NCBI GenBank assembly: GCA_026537415.1
Contig: JAFNMF010000001.1
Location: 124,610 to 188,609, forward strand
DNA from: Acetobacteraceae bacterium B3987
GTDB lineage: Bacteria > Pseudomonadota > Alphaproteobacteria > Acetobacterales > Acetobacteraceae
Reading direction: 5' to 3'
DNA length: 64,000 bases
Part shown: piece by piece, positions 18,544 through 28,079 of the stretch
Numbering within the stretch: position 1 is the first letter of the stretch
Layout: each line of letters starts with the position of its first letter
The notes under the pieces: generated by a model
What the model saw: the letters and a program-made list of their open reading frames with translations, nothing else
The model's database searches: none
What the model was told of the DNA's origin: nothing
Position numbers and translations under genes: made by a program

Positions 18544-20763
18544 TTACAGGGCAATCCCGACACTGACCCGGATGGTCCGTCCCTGTCCCCATGAGACACG
18601 GGTATTTGCTCCCGAGCTGGAGATGAAATAAGCCTTGTTGGCGATATTGTCGGCATTGAGCTGCACGCTGGCAGTATGGCCGTAAACCTGCCTGATCTTC
18701 CATGCGGCAAAGAGGTCCACCGTGGCATAGCCGGGCAGCCAGAAGCTGTTGCGGGCATCACCGGGCCGTCGCCCGACATAGCGTGCTCCTGCACCAAAGC
18801 GCAGGCTGGAGTGATGCCACGGCAGACTGGTCTGATATGTCAGATACCCGCCGCCTGTATGACGGGCCACGTTGGTAAGCAGCTTTCCTTCTGTGGCAGG
18901 AATGTCCTTCATGGTGCGGGCGTAGGTGTAGGCATAGTTGGTGATGATGTTCCAGTGGCGGGTGAGGCGTCCATTGATTTCGACCTCCACGCCTTTGGAA
19001 CCGGCCAGACCGGAGAGACGCTGCCGCAGGGCACCGGTTTCCGTCTGTCCATCGGTCTGCTGGATGTTTTTCTTGTGAATGTTGTACAGGGCGACATCTG
19101 CCGTCAGGAAGCCCTTCTGATAGCGGGCACCGACTTCAAACTGCCGCCCGCTGGTGGGCTTGTACCCGCTGGTCAGCACCGAGCCGGGGGATATCTGGTT
19201 GGGGTTGTAAGACTGCGAATAATCCCAGAAGAAGGAGACATGCTTGGCAGGCTGATAGACAACCCCGATGAAAGGCAGAGGCTTGGAATAGGAGGAATCC
19301 GTAGCTTTGACGAACGGTTCACCGCCGCCATAGGAGTAATGGAACCACTGGTACCGCACACCCGGTGAAATGGTGATGCCATGGCCGATATGGATGTTGT
19401 CCTTGAAGTAGAAGGACGCACTGTTGATGCGGGTATGGTAGTAACCGAGGCTTTTATCATCCACGCCTGTCATGGGGAGCAGGCCATAAACGGGGTCTGA
19501 GGGGCGGAACCCGCCATAGGTGCTTCCAGTCAGGAAGCTTCCCTGCGTGATGCGCCGGTTTTCGTAATCGCCGCCTATGGCGATCTTGTGCGTCATGCCG
19601 AGCAGCCTGTGTTCGGAGATGATGTCCAGTGCCACATAGCTGTTTGCACGGGTCGTACCCGTATTGCTGCGGAAACGGCGGCGTAGAATGCCCGTGGTGG
19701 GGTTGTAGTCCCGTGGGTCCGCCTGCCGGTCGTGATATCTGTCTGCATTCCAGCCGCTGGTGAGGCGTATCCGGTCATGTTGTGTCAGCCGGTATTCTGC
19801 GGAGCCGGCCAACAGATGGCGGGTGCCGTAATCAGCCGTCCAGTGTTCGTCCAATCGGTATCTGCGGCCACTGATGGGCTGGCCATTATAGAAGAAGGCC
19901 CCACGGTCCAGCACGTTGTGATAATCCTCCCACTGATAGGAGAGATCGAGCTTTAACCGTTTATGCTCATAACGCAGGCTCGGGGCTACGATCTTGTCCT
20001 TATTGGCCCCGAAATTGCGCCAGTAATTTTCATTCTTGAAGTTTCCAATCAGGCGGAAGGTCAGTTCTTTATTGGCTGAAAGAGGGCCACCCACATCCAG
20101 CGTTCCGGAACCTCCGCCAAGTGAGGCCCATGAGCTGCTGAGGGAGGCTGCCCAGTCTTTGCGAGGTTGTTTGGTGATGATGTTGATGACGCCACCTGGC
20201 TCCTGCATTCCGTAGAAGAGTGAGGCGGGGCCTTTCAGAACTTCGACCCGTTCGGTCGTGGCGGTGGTGAAGTTGCGGCCTATGGGCATACGCACACCAT
20301 CCCGCAGGATGGACCCGTCATCCGGTCCGCCGAAGCCCCGCTTCATCAGGCTGTCCTGTGTACCGCCAAAACTGTTGCCGATCGTGATGCCGGGAACATA
20401 TTTGGCGATGTCCTCCATGGTCTGAGGGTCCATGTCCTTGATTGTCTGATGGGTGACGACATTGGCTGTCTGTGTCTGTTGTAGGAAGGCAACGCCCGTC
20501 TTGTCCCCGATGCTGCTTTCCTCAGTGCCATAGCTGACACGGCCATTGCCATAGACATGAATCAGTTCCTGCTTTGGCGTGTGGGTAGAAGCCTGTTTTT
20601 TCTTTGTCCTTCTAGTGTGTTTTTTGGCGTGCTTCTGGTCATCAGGCGTGGGTGATGAGATGGCTGCTGTGGTTGGTGTCGGGTCCGTTTCGGCCCAGCC
20701 GGGCGTGGAAGCACAGAGGGCAAGAGTGGAGCAGGTGAGCAGGGGGCGGAGAGTTGTACGCAT
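18544..20763 (-). CDS. TonB-dependent siderophore receptor
   Basis: This is an outer-membrane, TonB-driven importer, most like ferric siderophore receptors of the FhuE/FoxA type. From ATG 20763 the protein has 739 residues with a signal peptide (cleavage probably after PGWA, near residue 24) and a Lys-rich, Pro/Thr-rich linker. The plug domain shows MEDIAKYVPGI, MKRGFGG, VEVLKGPASLFYG and PGGVINIITKQP. A 22-strand barrel ends in ISVGIAL-type strands. The final residue is Leu rather than the usual Phe. An in-frame ATG at 20772 is an alternative start. A Fur-box-like palindrome and AT-rich promoter lie just upstream, indicating iron repression. Confidence 0.93.
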   Translation of the reverse strand: MRTTLRPLLTCSTLALCASTPGWAETDPTPTTAAISSPTPDDQKHAKKHTRRTKKKQASTHTPKQELIHVYGNGRVSYGTEESSIGDKTGVAFLQQTQTANVVTHQTIKDMDPQTMEDIAKYVPGITIGNSFGGTQDSLMKRGFGGPDDGSILRDGVRMPIGRNFTTATTERVEVLKGPASLFYGMQEPGGVINIITKQPRKDWAASLSSSWASLGGGSGTLDVGGPLSANKELTFRLIGNFKNENYWRNFGANKDKIVAPSLRYEHKRLKLDLSYQWEDYHNVLDRGAFFYNGQPISGRRYRLDEHWTADYGTRHLLAGSAEYRLTQHDRIRLTSGWNADRYHDRQADPRDYNPTTGILRRRFRSNTGTTRANSYVALDIISEHRLLGMTHKIAIGGDYENRRITQGSFLTGSTYGGFRPSDPVYGLLPMTGVDDKSLGYYHTRINSASFYFKDNIHIGHGITISPGVRYQWFHYSYGGGEPFVKATDSSYSKPLPFIGVVYQPAKHVSFFWDYSQSYNPNQISPGSVLTSGYKPTSGRQFEVGARYQKGFLTADVALYNIHKKNIQQTDGQTETGALRQRLSGLAGSKGVEVEINGRLTRHWNIITNYAYTYARTMKDIPATEGKLLTNVARHTGGGYLTYQTSLPWHHSSLRFGAGARYVGRRPGDARNSFWLPGYATVDLFAAWKIRQVYGHTASVQLNADNIANKAYFISSSGANTRVSWGQGRTIRVSVGIAL

Positions 20764-20782
20764 GAAGCCCATTTCTTGAGAG

Positions 20783-20797
20783 TGATTCTTAAAATCA
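20783..20797. promoter_or_regulatory. Fur-box-like palindrome at the TonB receptor promoter
   Basis: The 15-bp sequence TGATTCTTAAAATCA matches 10 of the 14 defined bases of the 7-1-7 Fur consensus (TGATAAT-n-ATTATCA), with perfect TGAT and ATCA ends. It lies 20-34 bp upstream of the receptor start. It abuts a plausible minus-strand promoter: TTGATT at 20828-20823 and TAAAAT at 20803-20798, with a long 19-nt spacer. Binding there would block transcription when iron is sufficient. Confidence 0.5.
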
Positions 20798-20892
20798 ATT
20801 TTAACATTAAAATAAGTTTTAGAATCAAGCTGTTTTCTCCCCAACCGATCTGGCGCAGTTTTGAGGGACGATCAGTAGGGGGCCGTTAACGG

Positions 20893-21708
20893 ATGAATTT
20901 TGAAGAGATTATGCCGGACTATGTGCCGGATATTGCGCCCGATGTGCGGGATGAAGTGATGGCCAGTCTCTGTCAGATCGAGCAGGATTATGATGTGGAC
21001 ATCCTATTTGCTGTGGAGAGTGGAAGTCGTGCCTGGGGCTTCCCATCACCGGATAGCGATTACGATGTTCGTTTTGTTTATCGCCATCGGCTGGATTGGT
21101 ACCTGTCCTTAAATCCGGGTCGTGATGTGATCGAACTGCCCATCTCTGATGATCTGGACGTGAATGGCTGGGATATACGCAAGGCTTTGAACCTGCTGAC
21201 AAAGCCTAATCCAACCCTGTTGGAATGGCTGGTTAGCCCGGTGCGTTATCTATGGCGGGAAGAAGCGGACGAGCTGGCCGCTTTTGCCCATCAGATTGAA
21301 TCGGGACTGAGCTGCCAACAGCATTATCTCAATCTGGGGCGGAATAGCTGGAAGCGGGCTGTGAATGATGATGGCAGCACCCGTTACAAGCGGCTGTTTT
21401 ATGCTTTGCGTCCTGCCATGGCTCTACGCTGGATGCGCCTGCATAAAAATGGCCAGCCACCCATGAATTTTCAGGCCCTCTGTCAGGGCTGTGACCTTCC
21501 GGCTTCCGTGCTGAAGCCTATCCGGGAGCTTCTGTATTTGAAGTCCAAGAGCCGGGAGCAGCAGAGCGGCCCCGCCATTCCTGTCGTGAACGACCTCATT
21601 GAAGTCGAATTCGCCTATGCCGAGGCTACGACATTGCCGAAACCGGACACAGGCGTGCATGAGCAGGCAGAAGTTCTGTTCCGAAAGCTGGTGAAGGTGC
21701 AGTTTTAG
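20893..21708 (+). CDS. Nucleotidyltransferase domain protein (COG3541 type)
   Basis: This 271-residue cytoplasmic protein carries the minimal nucleotidyltransferase signature GSRAWGF followed by SDYDVRFVY at about residues 44-60. This gives the GS...DxD metal and nucleotide-binding core of the pol-beta superfamily. It fits the COG3541 (YcgL-like) predicted nucleotidyltransferases, whose substrate is unknown. No HEPN toxin partner is adjacent, so a toxin-antitoxin role is not supported. It is divergent from the TonB receptor gene and its stop overlaps the convergent xth stop by four bases. Confidence 0.8.
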   Translation: MNFEEIMPDYVPDIAPDVRDEVMASLCQIEQDYDVDILFAVESGSRAWGFPSPDSDYDVRFVYRHRLDWYLSLNPGRDVIELPISDDLDVNGWDIRKALNLLTKPNPTLLEWLVSPVRYLWREEADELAAFAHQIESGLSCQQHYLNLGRNSWKRAVNDDGSTRYKRLFYALRPAMALRWMRLHKNGQPPMNFQALCQGCDLPASVLKPIRELLYLKSKSREQQSGPAIPVVNDLIEVEFAYAEATTLPKPDTGVHEQAEVLFRKLVKVQF

Positions 21709-22475
21709 GAAAGACTTACTACCACCGGCACATGGTCGGATGGCTTCTCCCGGCCTCGCTCATCTTTGTCGATGATGAAGCTGGTCAGCCGGTCGGCGAG
21801 GCGGGGGGAGAGCAGGGCATGGTCAATCCGCAGGCCGGAATTACGCTGATAGGCTCCTGCCTGATAGTCCCAGAAGGTATAATGCCGACCCGCAGGGTGC
21901 AGGGAGCGTAACGCATCTGTCAGGCCAGACCAGAGAAGGCGGCGGAAGCCTGCACGGCTTTCCGGGCGGAGCAATGCATCATCGGGAGACAGGGCCTTGG
22001 GGGCGTAGTCCTCATCAGTCGGGCAAACATTGTAATCCCCGATGAAGGCGAAGGACCGCTCTTCTTTCTGCAAGGTCAGGGAGCGTTGATGCAGGGCCTC
22101 GAAGAAGTTCAGTTTTTTGGCAAAACCAGCCTCACCGCCGGAATTTCCGTTAGGCAGGTAGAGATTGCCGATGGTGACATTTTCAATTTCAGCCTCGATA
22201 TAACGGGCCTCATCACTGTCGAAACCGGGCAGGTGATCGGTCGTGACGGTCAGGGGCACACGGCTGATGAGGGCCACCCCGTTATAGGTCTTCTGCCCTG
22301 CCACGGCGATGTAAAACCCGGCTTCCTCAAAAAGATTCGGGAATTTTTCCGTCTCGCATTTGATTTCCTGAAGGCACACCAGGGTGCAATCCGGGTTACG
22401 GTCCAGCCAGTCCTTTACCAGATGGGCACGGGTGCGGATGGAGTTGATGTTCCAGCTGGCAAAGGTCAGGGACAT
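21705..22475 (-). CDS. xth: Exodeoxyribonuclease III
   Basis: This AP endonuclease and 3'-5' exonuclease acts in base-excision repair. The 256-residue protein shows all family motifs: FASWNINSIRTR at the N-terminus, LQEIKCE with the metal-binding Glu, GDYNVCPTDED, RIDHALLS and the C-terminal SDHVPVVV. I use ATG 22475 because it matches the family start. However, the GGAG ribosome-binding site is better placed for an in-frame GTG at 22484, which may be the true start. It lies about 30 bp downstream of erpA on the same strand and is probably co-transcribed. Confidence 0.95.
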   Translation of the reverse strand: MSLTFASWNINSIRTRAHLVKDWLDRNPDCTLVCLQEIKCETEKFPNLFEEAGFYIAVAGQKTYNGVALISRVPLTVTTDHLPGFDSDEARYIEAEIENVTIGNLYLPNGNSGGEAGFAKKLNFFEALHQRSLTLQKEERSFAFIGDYNVCPTDEDYAPKALSPDDALLRPESRAGFRRLLWSGLTDALRSLHPAGRHYTFWDYQAGAYQRNSGLRIDHALLSPRLADRLTSFIIDKDERGREKPSDHVPVVVSLS

Positions 22476-22508
22476 GGGGTGCACAGGGTCTCCGGAAAGA
22501 AGGGAAGG

Positions 22509-22844
22509 TCAGGCGAGTGAAAAGCTGCTGCCACACCCGCAGGATGAGGCGGCATTGGGATTGTTGACGGTGAAGTGGGCCCCCATCAGCTTATCGACAA
22601 AGTCCAGTTCGGCCCCTTCTAGAAGGTCGAAGCTTGTCGGGTCGATGAAGACACGGGCACCGTCTTTTTCAATCAGATGGTCATCGTCCTGCTTTTCCCG
22701 CACCAGTTTGAATTGGTACTGAAACCCGTTGCATCCACCAGCAAGGACAGACACACGCAGGGCCATATCATTTGGCTCAGCCTGCTGGCTGATGATTTCT
22801 GCAATGCGGGCAGCTGCCGCCGCTGAAATGTCAAAATCGGCCAT
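22509..22844 (-). CDS. erpA: Iron-sulfur cluster insertion protein (A-type carrier)
   Basis: This A-type carrier holds and delivers Fe-S clusters to apo-enzymes. The 111-residue protein has the three conserved cysteines: Cys38 in GGCNGF, and Cys102 and Cys104 in CGCGSSF. ATG 22844 is preceded by an excellent GGAGAGAG site, so the longer frame to 22868 is not needed. ErpA and IscA are close paralogues; ErpA is the usual name for a stand-alone alphaproteobacterial copy. The gene is followed by xth and is divergent from the dGTPase gene. Confidence 0.92.
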   Translation of the reverse strand: MADFDISAAAAARIAEIISQQAEPNDMALRVSVLAGGCNGFQYQFKLVREKQDDDHLIEKDGARVFIDPTSFDLLEGAELDFVDKLMGAHFTVNNPNAASSCGCGSSFSLA

Positions 22845-22992
22845 GGAAAACTCTCTCCACATCGTCATGAATACTCACACCATTGCGGCCGAAATGGTGG
22901 AGATACTGTTGACACTATAAAGCTGACCGCCAAGAATCGAAACCGGAAAGGCTGTGTGCTTCATGCGGCCCGCATGGATATGGGGACGGACG

Positions 22993-24168
22993 ATGGAAAT
23001 GGCCAGATACGCAGTGCAGCGTCAGAATGCCCGTGGGCGGCAGTTCGCAGAGAATGAAAGCCAGACCCGTACACCGTGGCAGCGGGACCGAGACCGTGTG
23101 TTACATTCTTCCGGGTTCCGGCAGCTGCAATACAAGACACAGGTCTTTCTCAATCACGAGGGTGATTTCTTCCGCACACGTCTTACCCATTCGCTGGAAG
23201 TCGCCCAGATTTCCCGCTCCATTGCGCGGACGCTGGGCGTCAATGAAGACCTGACGGAAGTCATCGCTTTGGCACATGACCTCGGCCACACGCCTTTCGG
23301 CCATGCGGGTGAGGATGCGTTGCAGGAGGCCATGAAGGAGTGGGGCGGGTTTGACCATAACATCCAGTCCCTGCGGCAGGTGACGGAGATCGAAGCTCGC
23401 TATCATGGTTTTGATGGCCTCAACCTGACATGGGAAACGCTGGAAGGGCTGGCCAAACATCACGGACCTGTCCGGCGTACTGCACCGTGGCTAGCTAGTT
23501 TTGATAGTCGATACCCGCTGGACCTAGCCAGCCATGCTTCTGTCGAGGCCCAGATTGCCGCCATTTGCGATGATGTCGCCTATCACGGGCATGATCTGGA
23601 TGATGGACTTCGTGCCGGCCTGCTGCATTTTGAGGATATTGAAGAGGTTCCTCTTCTGAAGGCCTGTTTGGATGAAGCCCGGTCGCTGGACTGGTCCGGT
23701 CACGGGGCGTTTGATCGGGATCAGCGCATCCGTCATGAAACTGTGAGGCGGGTTATTAATCGGCTGGTCAGTGATTTGATTGCACAAAGTCGCATGAATC
23801 TGGAGGAGCTTGCCCCGCAGAGTGCTGATGATGTCCGTCATGCGGGTCGGGCTATGGTGGAATTTTCTACAGAGATGGCGGAGCGGAATAAGGAAATCCG
23901 GAAATTCCTTCATGCTCGTATGTACCGCCATTGGCGTGTTCGGCGCATGACCCGCAAGGCCCGCATCGCTCTGGCGGAAATATGCACTATTCTGGGAAAC
24001 GAACCGGAACTGTTGCCGACCCCGTGGCAGGAAATGGCACTGGAGCGGCGGCGTGTAGGTAATGAACAGGCCGCCCGCCGCATTGTGGCGGATTATATTG
24101 CGGGTATGACAGACCGCTTTGCCATGGAAGAACATCGCCGCCTGATGGATTTATCCGTTCTGGGGTAA
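22993..24168 (+). CDS. dgt: Deoxyguanosinetriphosphate triphosphohydrolase-like protein
   Basis: This HD-domain dNTP triphosphohydrolase converts dGTP (or other dNTPs) to the nucleoside and triphosphate. It belongs to the dGTPase type 2 group common in alphaproteobacteria. Metal-binding residues are visible in FFRTRLTHSLEVAQ and ALAHDLGHTPFGHAGE, and the N-terminus has the conserved QRDRDR and FRQLQYKTQVF segments. With ATG 22993 it has 391 residues; GTG 22954 and ATG 22963 are upstream alternatives. Together with xth it may serve nucleotide-pool and DNA quality control. Confidence 0.93.
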   Translation: MEMARYAVQRQNARGRQFAENESQTRTPWQRDRDRVLHSSGFRQLQYKTQVFLNHEGDFFRTRLTHSLEVAQISRSIARTLGVNEDLTEVIALAHDLGHTPFGHAGEDALQEAMKEWGGFDHNIQSLRQVTEIEARYHGFDGLNLTWETLEGLAKHHGPVRRTAPWLASFDSRYPLDLASHASVEAQIAAICDDVAYHGHDLDDGLRAGLLHFEDIEEVPLLKACLDEARSLDWSGHGAFDRDQRIRHETVRRVINRLVSDLIAQSRMNLEELAPQSADDVRHAGRAMVEFSTEMAERNKEIRKFLHARMYRHWRVRRMTRKARIALAEICTILGNEPELLPTPWQEMALERRRVGNEQAARRIVADYIAGMTDRFAMEEHRRLMDLSVLG

Positions 24169-24323
24169 GAGGGCAGGGAGTGTTCTCTGGGCTGTTCCAA
24201 AAAGAAGCGGTGGCTTTTATAGTGGGACAACGCAGAAATGACAGGCAGCGCAACGGGCTTGTTACGCAGTTGATTACGGCCCCTTATGGGCTTCTGACAG
24301 GTTTGAAGAGAAAGTTACAGAAT

Positions 24324-26135
24324 ATGGCAGGCATTGCCCCGACAGCATCATCCTCGGATTGTCTTTTTACCGTCATGCGGGAGAAGGTCGTAACAGCCCT
24401 CAGGGCGGTTCTGCCAGACCTGCCTGATGATGTTGCTGCCCGTGTGGAAGTCACACCGCCTCGGGATGCGGCTCATGGGGATATGGCCACCAATGCCGCC
24501 CTGCTGGCCGCCAAGCCTGCAAAGCGCAAGCCGTTTGAAATCGCCAAAGAGCTGGTTGCTGAACTGGCCAAGCTGCCGGAAATTGCCCATGTGGAAATGG
24601 CCGGTCCGGGCTTCGTGAATATGACACTGAAGCCGGAATTGTTCCACGATATCGCCAAAGCCGTGCTGAAGCGTGGGGCTTCCTATGGGCGTTCTACCCT
24701 CGGGGCAGGGCAGCGTGCCAATGTGGAATATGTGTCCGCCAACCCGACAGGCCCGATGCATGTCGGCCATTGTCGTGGGGCTGTTGTAGGGGATGCGCTG
24801 GCGAACCTGCTGGAGGCTGCTGGTTTCAAGGTTACACGGGAATATTACGTCAATGATGCTGGGGCGCAGGTCATTGCCCTGACATGGGCAGCCTATTGGC
24901 GGTATCTTCAGGCCATCGGCACGGACATTCCGGCTGAGGAGTTTGGAGAACTGGCACCGAGTGGCCTGCAATATCAGGGTGAGTATCTCATCGCCGTCGG
25001 GCAGGCTCTGGCCGAGAAGCATGGCCGTTCTCTCGCCAATGCTGACGGTGGCGTAGCTCCGGTAGAGACATGGTTCGAGACTGTCCGTGCAGAAGCTCTT
25101 GAGCATATGATGGGCATGATCCGTGATGATCTCGCTGCACTGGGGATTCATCATGAGATTTTCAGCAGTGAAGCCGAGGTGCTGAAAAGCGGTGAGGTGG
25201 ATGCCGCCATTGCCAGCCTTGAGAAGCGTGGCCTGCTTTATGAAGGCGTTCTAGAGCCTCCCAAAGGCAAGAAGCTGGAAGACTGGGAGGCTCGTCCGCA
25301 GACGCTGTTCCGCTCTACCGAGTTCGGAGACGATCAGGATCGCGCGCTGCGGAAGTCCGATGGTTCTAACACCTATTTCGCCAATGATGTCGGCTATCAT
25401 GCCCGCAAGGCGTCTCGGTCCGATCTGCTGATTGACGTTCTGGGGGCCGATCATGGCGGGTATGTCTCTCGTATGCGGGCCGCCGTTGCTGCCCTGACGG
25501 AAGGCAAGACGGATTTTGAAGTCGTCATGTGTCAGATCGTCCGTGTGGTGAAGGACGGTGAACCGGTGCGCATGTCCAAGCGGGCCGGAACCTTCGTCAC
25601 GCTGCGGGACCTGATTGATGAGGTGGGCCGGGATGCCGTACGCTTCACTATGCTGACCCGTAAGGCCGATGCGCAGATGGAGTTCGACCTGAACGCCGTT
25701 GTGGCGCAGACCCGTGACAACCCGGTCTTCTATGTCAATTACGCTCATGCACGCTGCCGTTCCGTTCTGCGGCTGGGTGAAGAGACATACGGTGCCGCAG
25801 CAGTGACGGAAGAAGCCCTCGCCGGTCAGGACCTCTCCATTCTGACGGCTGATGAGGAACTGGCTGTTCTGCGTCGTATCGCCACTCTGCCACGTCAGAT
25901 TGAGGCCGCCGCCCTTGCACGGGAGCCGCATCGCATCGCCACATACTGCATAGATCTGGCATCCGACTTCCATGCTCTCTGGAACCGGGGACGGGAGGAA
26001 ACCAGTCTGCGTTTCATTCAGGATGATGCACCAGAAGCCAGCAAGGCACGACTTGCTCTTGTGGCAGCCATTGCTTCCACCTTGCGGATCGGTCTTGGTA
26101 TTCTTGGTGTCGAGGCCGTAGAGGAGCTGCGCTAA
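24324..26135 (+). CDS. argS: Arginine--tRNA ligase
   Basis: This class I synthetase charges tRNA-Arg. The 603-residue protein has the N-terminal Arg-tRNA-binding domain, a HIGH motif as MHVGH within NPTGPMHVGHCRG, and MSKRAGTF as the KMSKS equivalent. A DALR anticodon-binding domain lies at the C-terminus. The frame is open up to GTG 24180, but homologous N-termini begin near MAGIAPTASSSD at 24324 and the upstream residues look non-coding. It opens the conserved block argS-SPOR-scpA-scpB-tatB-tatC-serS. Confidence 0.96.
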   Translation: MAGIAPTASSSDCLFTVMREKVVTALRAVLPDLPDDVAARVEVTPPRDAAHGDMATNAALLAAKPAKRKPFEIAKELVAELAKLPEIAHVEMAGPGFVNMTLKPELFHDIAKAVLKRGASYGRSTLGAGQRANVEYVSANPTGPMHVGHCRGAVVGDALANLLEAAGFKVTREYYVNDAGAQVIALTWAAYWRYLQAIGTDIPAEEFGELAPSGLQYQGEYLIAVGQALAEKHGRSLANADGGVAPVETWFETVRAEALEHMMGMIRDDLAALGIHHEIFSSEAEVLKSGEVDAAIASLEKRGLLYEGVLEPPKGKKLEDWEARPQTLFRSTEFGDDQDRALRKSDGSNTYFANDVGYHARKASRSDLLIDVLGADHGGYVSRMRAAVAALTEGKTDFEVVMCQIVRVVKDGEPVRMSKRAGTFVTLRDLIDEVGRDAVRFTMLTRKADAQMEFDLNAVVAQTRDNPVFYVNYAHARCRSVLRLGEETYGAAAVTEEALAGQDLSILTADEELAVLRRIATLPRQIEAAALAREPHRIATYCIDLASDFHALWNRGREETSLRFIQDDAPEASKARLALVAAIASTLRIGLGILGVEAVEELR

Positions 26136-26138
26136 GCC

Positions 26139-27299
26139 ATGTCCATGCCGGACGATTACCATAATGACATAGCCCCACCGCAGGTGGATGATCGTCTGGG
26201 TGGGGGAAGCTATAGGCCGCCGCCTCGCAACTACCGTCCAGATAATCACCGGGGGGAGAGGGCTGAGGCACGAACGGGTCTGCTGGCTTCATTTATGGGA
26301 AGACAGTCTGGCACACGGGGGCTGATGGTCCTTGGTGCGGCAGGGGCAGCCCTGTTGCTGGGCGTTGGTGGGATATGGAGCTGGGTGGCAAGCCATCATC
26401 CGTCCGGCGTGCCTGTCATTGGGCCACCACCTTACCCGGTGAAGGATCGTCCAGCGGACCCCGGTGGCATGATGGTTATGGGGGATGACACGACAAAAAG
26501 TGATGTCACCGGTCGAGGGGCTGTGCATCTGGCCCCACCACCAGAGCAGCCCGATGCCAGCCTACTTGCGGGGCGCATGACATCGCCGCCTGCTGCTTCT
26601 GGCAATGAACCGGCTAGCAATGCACCTGCTGGCGGCGAACAGACGGTTGCGTCTCAGGGGGATAAAGCCGGGGCCGCTGGCGATGTTGCGGCATCTGATG
26701 GGCAGGATAAGAGCGTGTCTCACCCATCTGAGAAAACAGCGGATGAACCCGCCAAGACGATCACGGCAGATAAGGGGGCATCTTCTGAAGGTGTAGCACC
26801 AGCTCCAAAGGCGACTGCCGTCCCTTCCGAGGATGATGAGGACGAAGCCGAAGACACCGAAACCAAGCGGGAGGAAACCAAAAAGCCAGCGGTAAAAAAG
26901 AAGCCCACGCCACCTCCCCACAAAGCGGTTGCGGCTGATGATGATCTTTCAGGGGATGTTCTGCCTCCGCCGATGCCTGCCAAGCAGGCCTCTTCTGCGC
27001 CACCGGCTCCAGCGGAAACGCATCGGGAAAGTACTGGTGAATCAGGGGGAGCTGGCCGTTATGAGGTCCAGCTCGCCGCTTTAGGGAGTGAGGAACAGGC
27101 CAAGCAGGAATGGAACCGCCTACGCCGTAAGTTGCCCGACCTTCTGGGCAGTTATGCGCCGGTGTATCGGAAAGTGGAGCGGGATGGAAAGACCTTTATC
27201 CGGCTGCGTGTTGGCGGCTTTGAGGACAGAGCAGCAGCCCGGCAGCTTTGTGTCCGGCTCCATGCGCAGGCGCAGGCTTGTGCTGTGGCCACAAACTGA
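26139..27299 (+). CDS. SPOR domain-containing membrane protein
   Basis: This 386-residue bitopic protein starts 3 bp after argS. It has a cytoplasmic Pro/Arg-rich N-terminus, one transmembrane helix at about residues 65-85 (MVLGAAGAALLLGVGGI), and a long low-complexity periplasmic linker rich in Ala, Pro, Lys, Asp and Glu. The C-terminal SPOR domain lies at about 305-385 (RYEVQLAALGSEEQAKQEW ... RLRVGGFEDRAAARQLC). SPOR domains bind denuded glycan strands at the division septum, so it is probably a division or cell-envelope factor. In many alphaproteobacteria nagZ follows this gene; here scpA follows directly. Confidence 0.9.
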   Translation: MSMPDDYHNDIAPPQVDDRLGGGSYRPPPRNYRPDNHRGERAEARTGLLASFMGRQSGTRGLMVLGAAGAALLLGVGGIWSWVASHHPSGVPVIGPPPYPVKDRPADPGGMMVMGDDTTKSDVTGRGAVHLAPPPEQPDASLLAGRMTSPPAASGNEPASNAPAGGEQTVASQGDKAGAAGDVAASDGQDKSVSHPSEKTADEPAKTITADKGASSEGVAPAPKATAVPSEDDEDEAEDTETKREETKKPAVKKKPTPPPHKAVAADDDLSGDVLPPPMPAKQASSAPPAPAETHRESTGESGGAGRYEVQLAALGSEEQAKQEWNRLRRKLPDLLGSYAPVYRKVERDGKTFIRLRVGGFEDRAAARQLCVRLHAQAQACAVATN

Positions 27300-27317
27300 A
27301 AACGGCAGCATCAGTCT

Positions 27318-28079
27318 GTGAGTGACGCATTACATCTTGTGTTGGAAGGGTTTGAAGGTCCGCTGGACCTCTTGCTTGACCTTGCACGATCCCAGAAGGT
27401 TGATCTCCAGCAGATTTCCATTCTCCAGTTAAGTGAGCAGTATCTGGAGGTCGTAGAGCGTGCCCGGGAAGGAGCAGCAGCCTTGCGGCTGGAGATTGCA
27501 GCGGATTGGCTGGTCATGGCGGCATGGTTAGCATGGCTGAAATCCCGCCTTCTTCTGCCCTCTGCTGAGCAGGATGATGAAGCAGAGGATGCCGCAGGTC
27601 AGCTGCATGAACGGCTGATTGACCTTGAGCAGATGCACCGGGCGGCTGCTTGGCTGGAGGAGCAGCCACGGTTGGGACGGGATGTTTTCGCCCGACCTGA
27701 GCCTGAAAATCATACACGCATTGAAATGGCCCCATTAAAGGGTGATGTCCCCGCCCTTGTTCTGGCCTATTTGGCTGCTCGGCGGCGAGGGGGACGCAAG
27801 CGGACCTATTCCCCCCGAGTGGCCCGTTATTGGAGTGCCCAGCAGGCACGGGATGCGCTGGCTCGTCTGCTGGGGCGTAAGCGTGTCGCTGGCTGGCAAC
27901 CTCTGAAGGATGTTCTGCCGGAATTGGTGGAAGGTGGAGCGTTGGAGAAGCGTGCTGCTCTGGCTGGGGCACTGATGGCGGGGCTGGAGATGGCCCGTGG
28001 TGGCAGGTTGGAACTGCGGCAGGAAACAGCCTTCGGGGATATTGAATGGCGGGAAAGGGAAGAAACCGGGCATGAGTGA
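27318..28079 (+). CDS. scpA: Segregation and condensation protein A
   Basis: ScpA is the kleisin subunit that bridges SMC dimers for chromosome compaction and segregation. The 253-residue protein begins with the conserved FEGPLDLLLDLAR segment, followed by ISILQLSEQYLE and the helical body. Its C-terminal winged-helix region contains LPELVEGGALEKRAALAGALMAGLEM-type helices. The start is a GTG at 27318 with a weak ribosome-binding site. Its last 8 bases overlap scpB (ATGAGTGA), which implies coupled translation. Confidence 0.94.
   Translation: MSDALHLVLEGFEGPLDLLLDLARSQKVDLQQISILQLSEQYLEVVERAREGAAALRLEIAADWLVMAAWLAWLKSRLLLPSAEQDDEAEDAAGQLHERLIDLEQMHRAAAWLEEQPRLGRDVFARPEPENHTRIEMAPLKGDVPALVLAYLAARRRGGRKRTYSPRVARYWSAQQARDALARLLGRKRVAGWQPLKDVLPELVEGGALEKRAALAGALMAGLEMARGGRLELRQETAFGDIEWREREETGHE

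Noticed and set aside
20893-21708. Nucleotidyltransferase as the antitoxin of a MNT/HEPN toxin-antitoxin pair
   Set aside because: No HEPN-domain gene is adjacent, and the protein is longer than MNT antitoxins.
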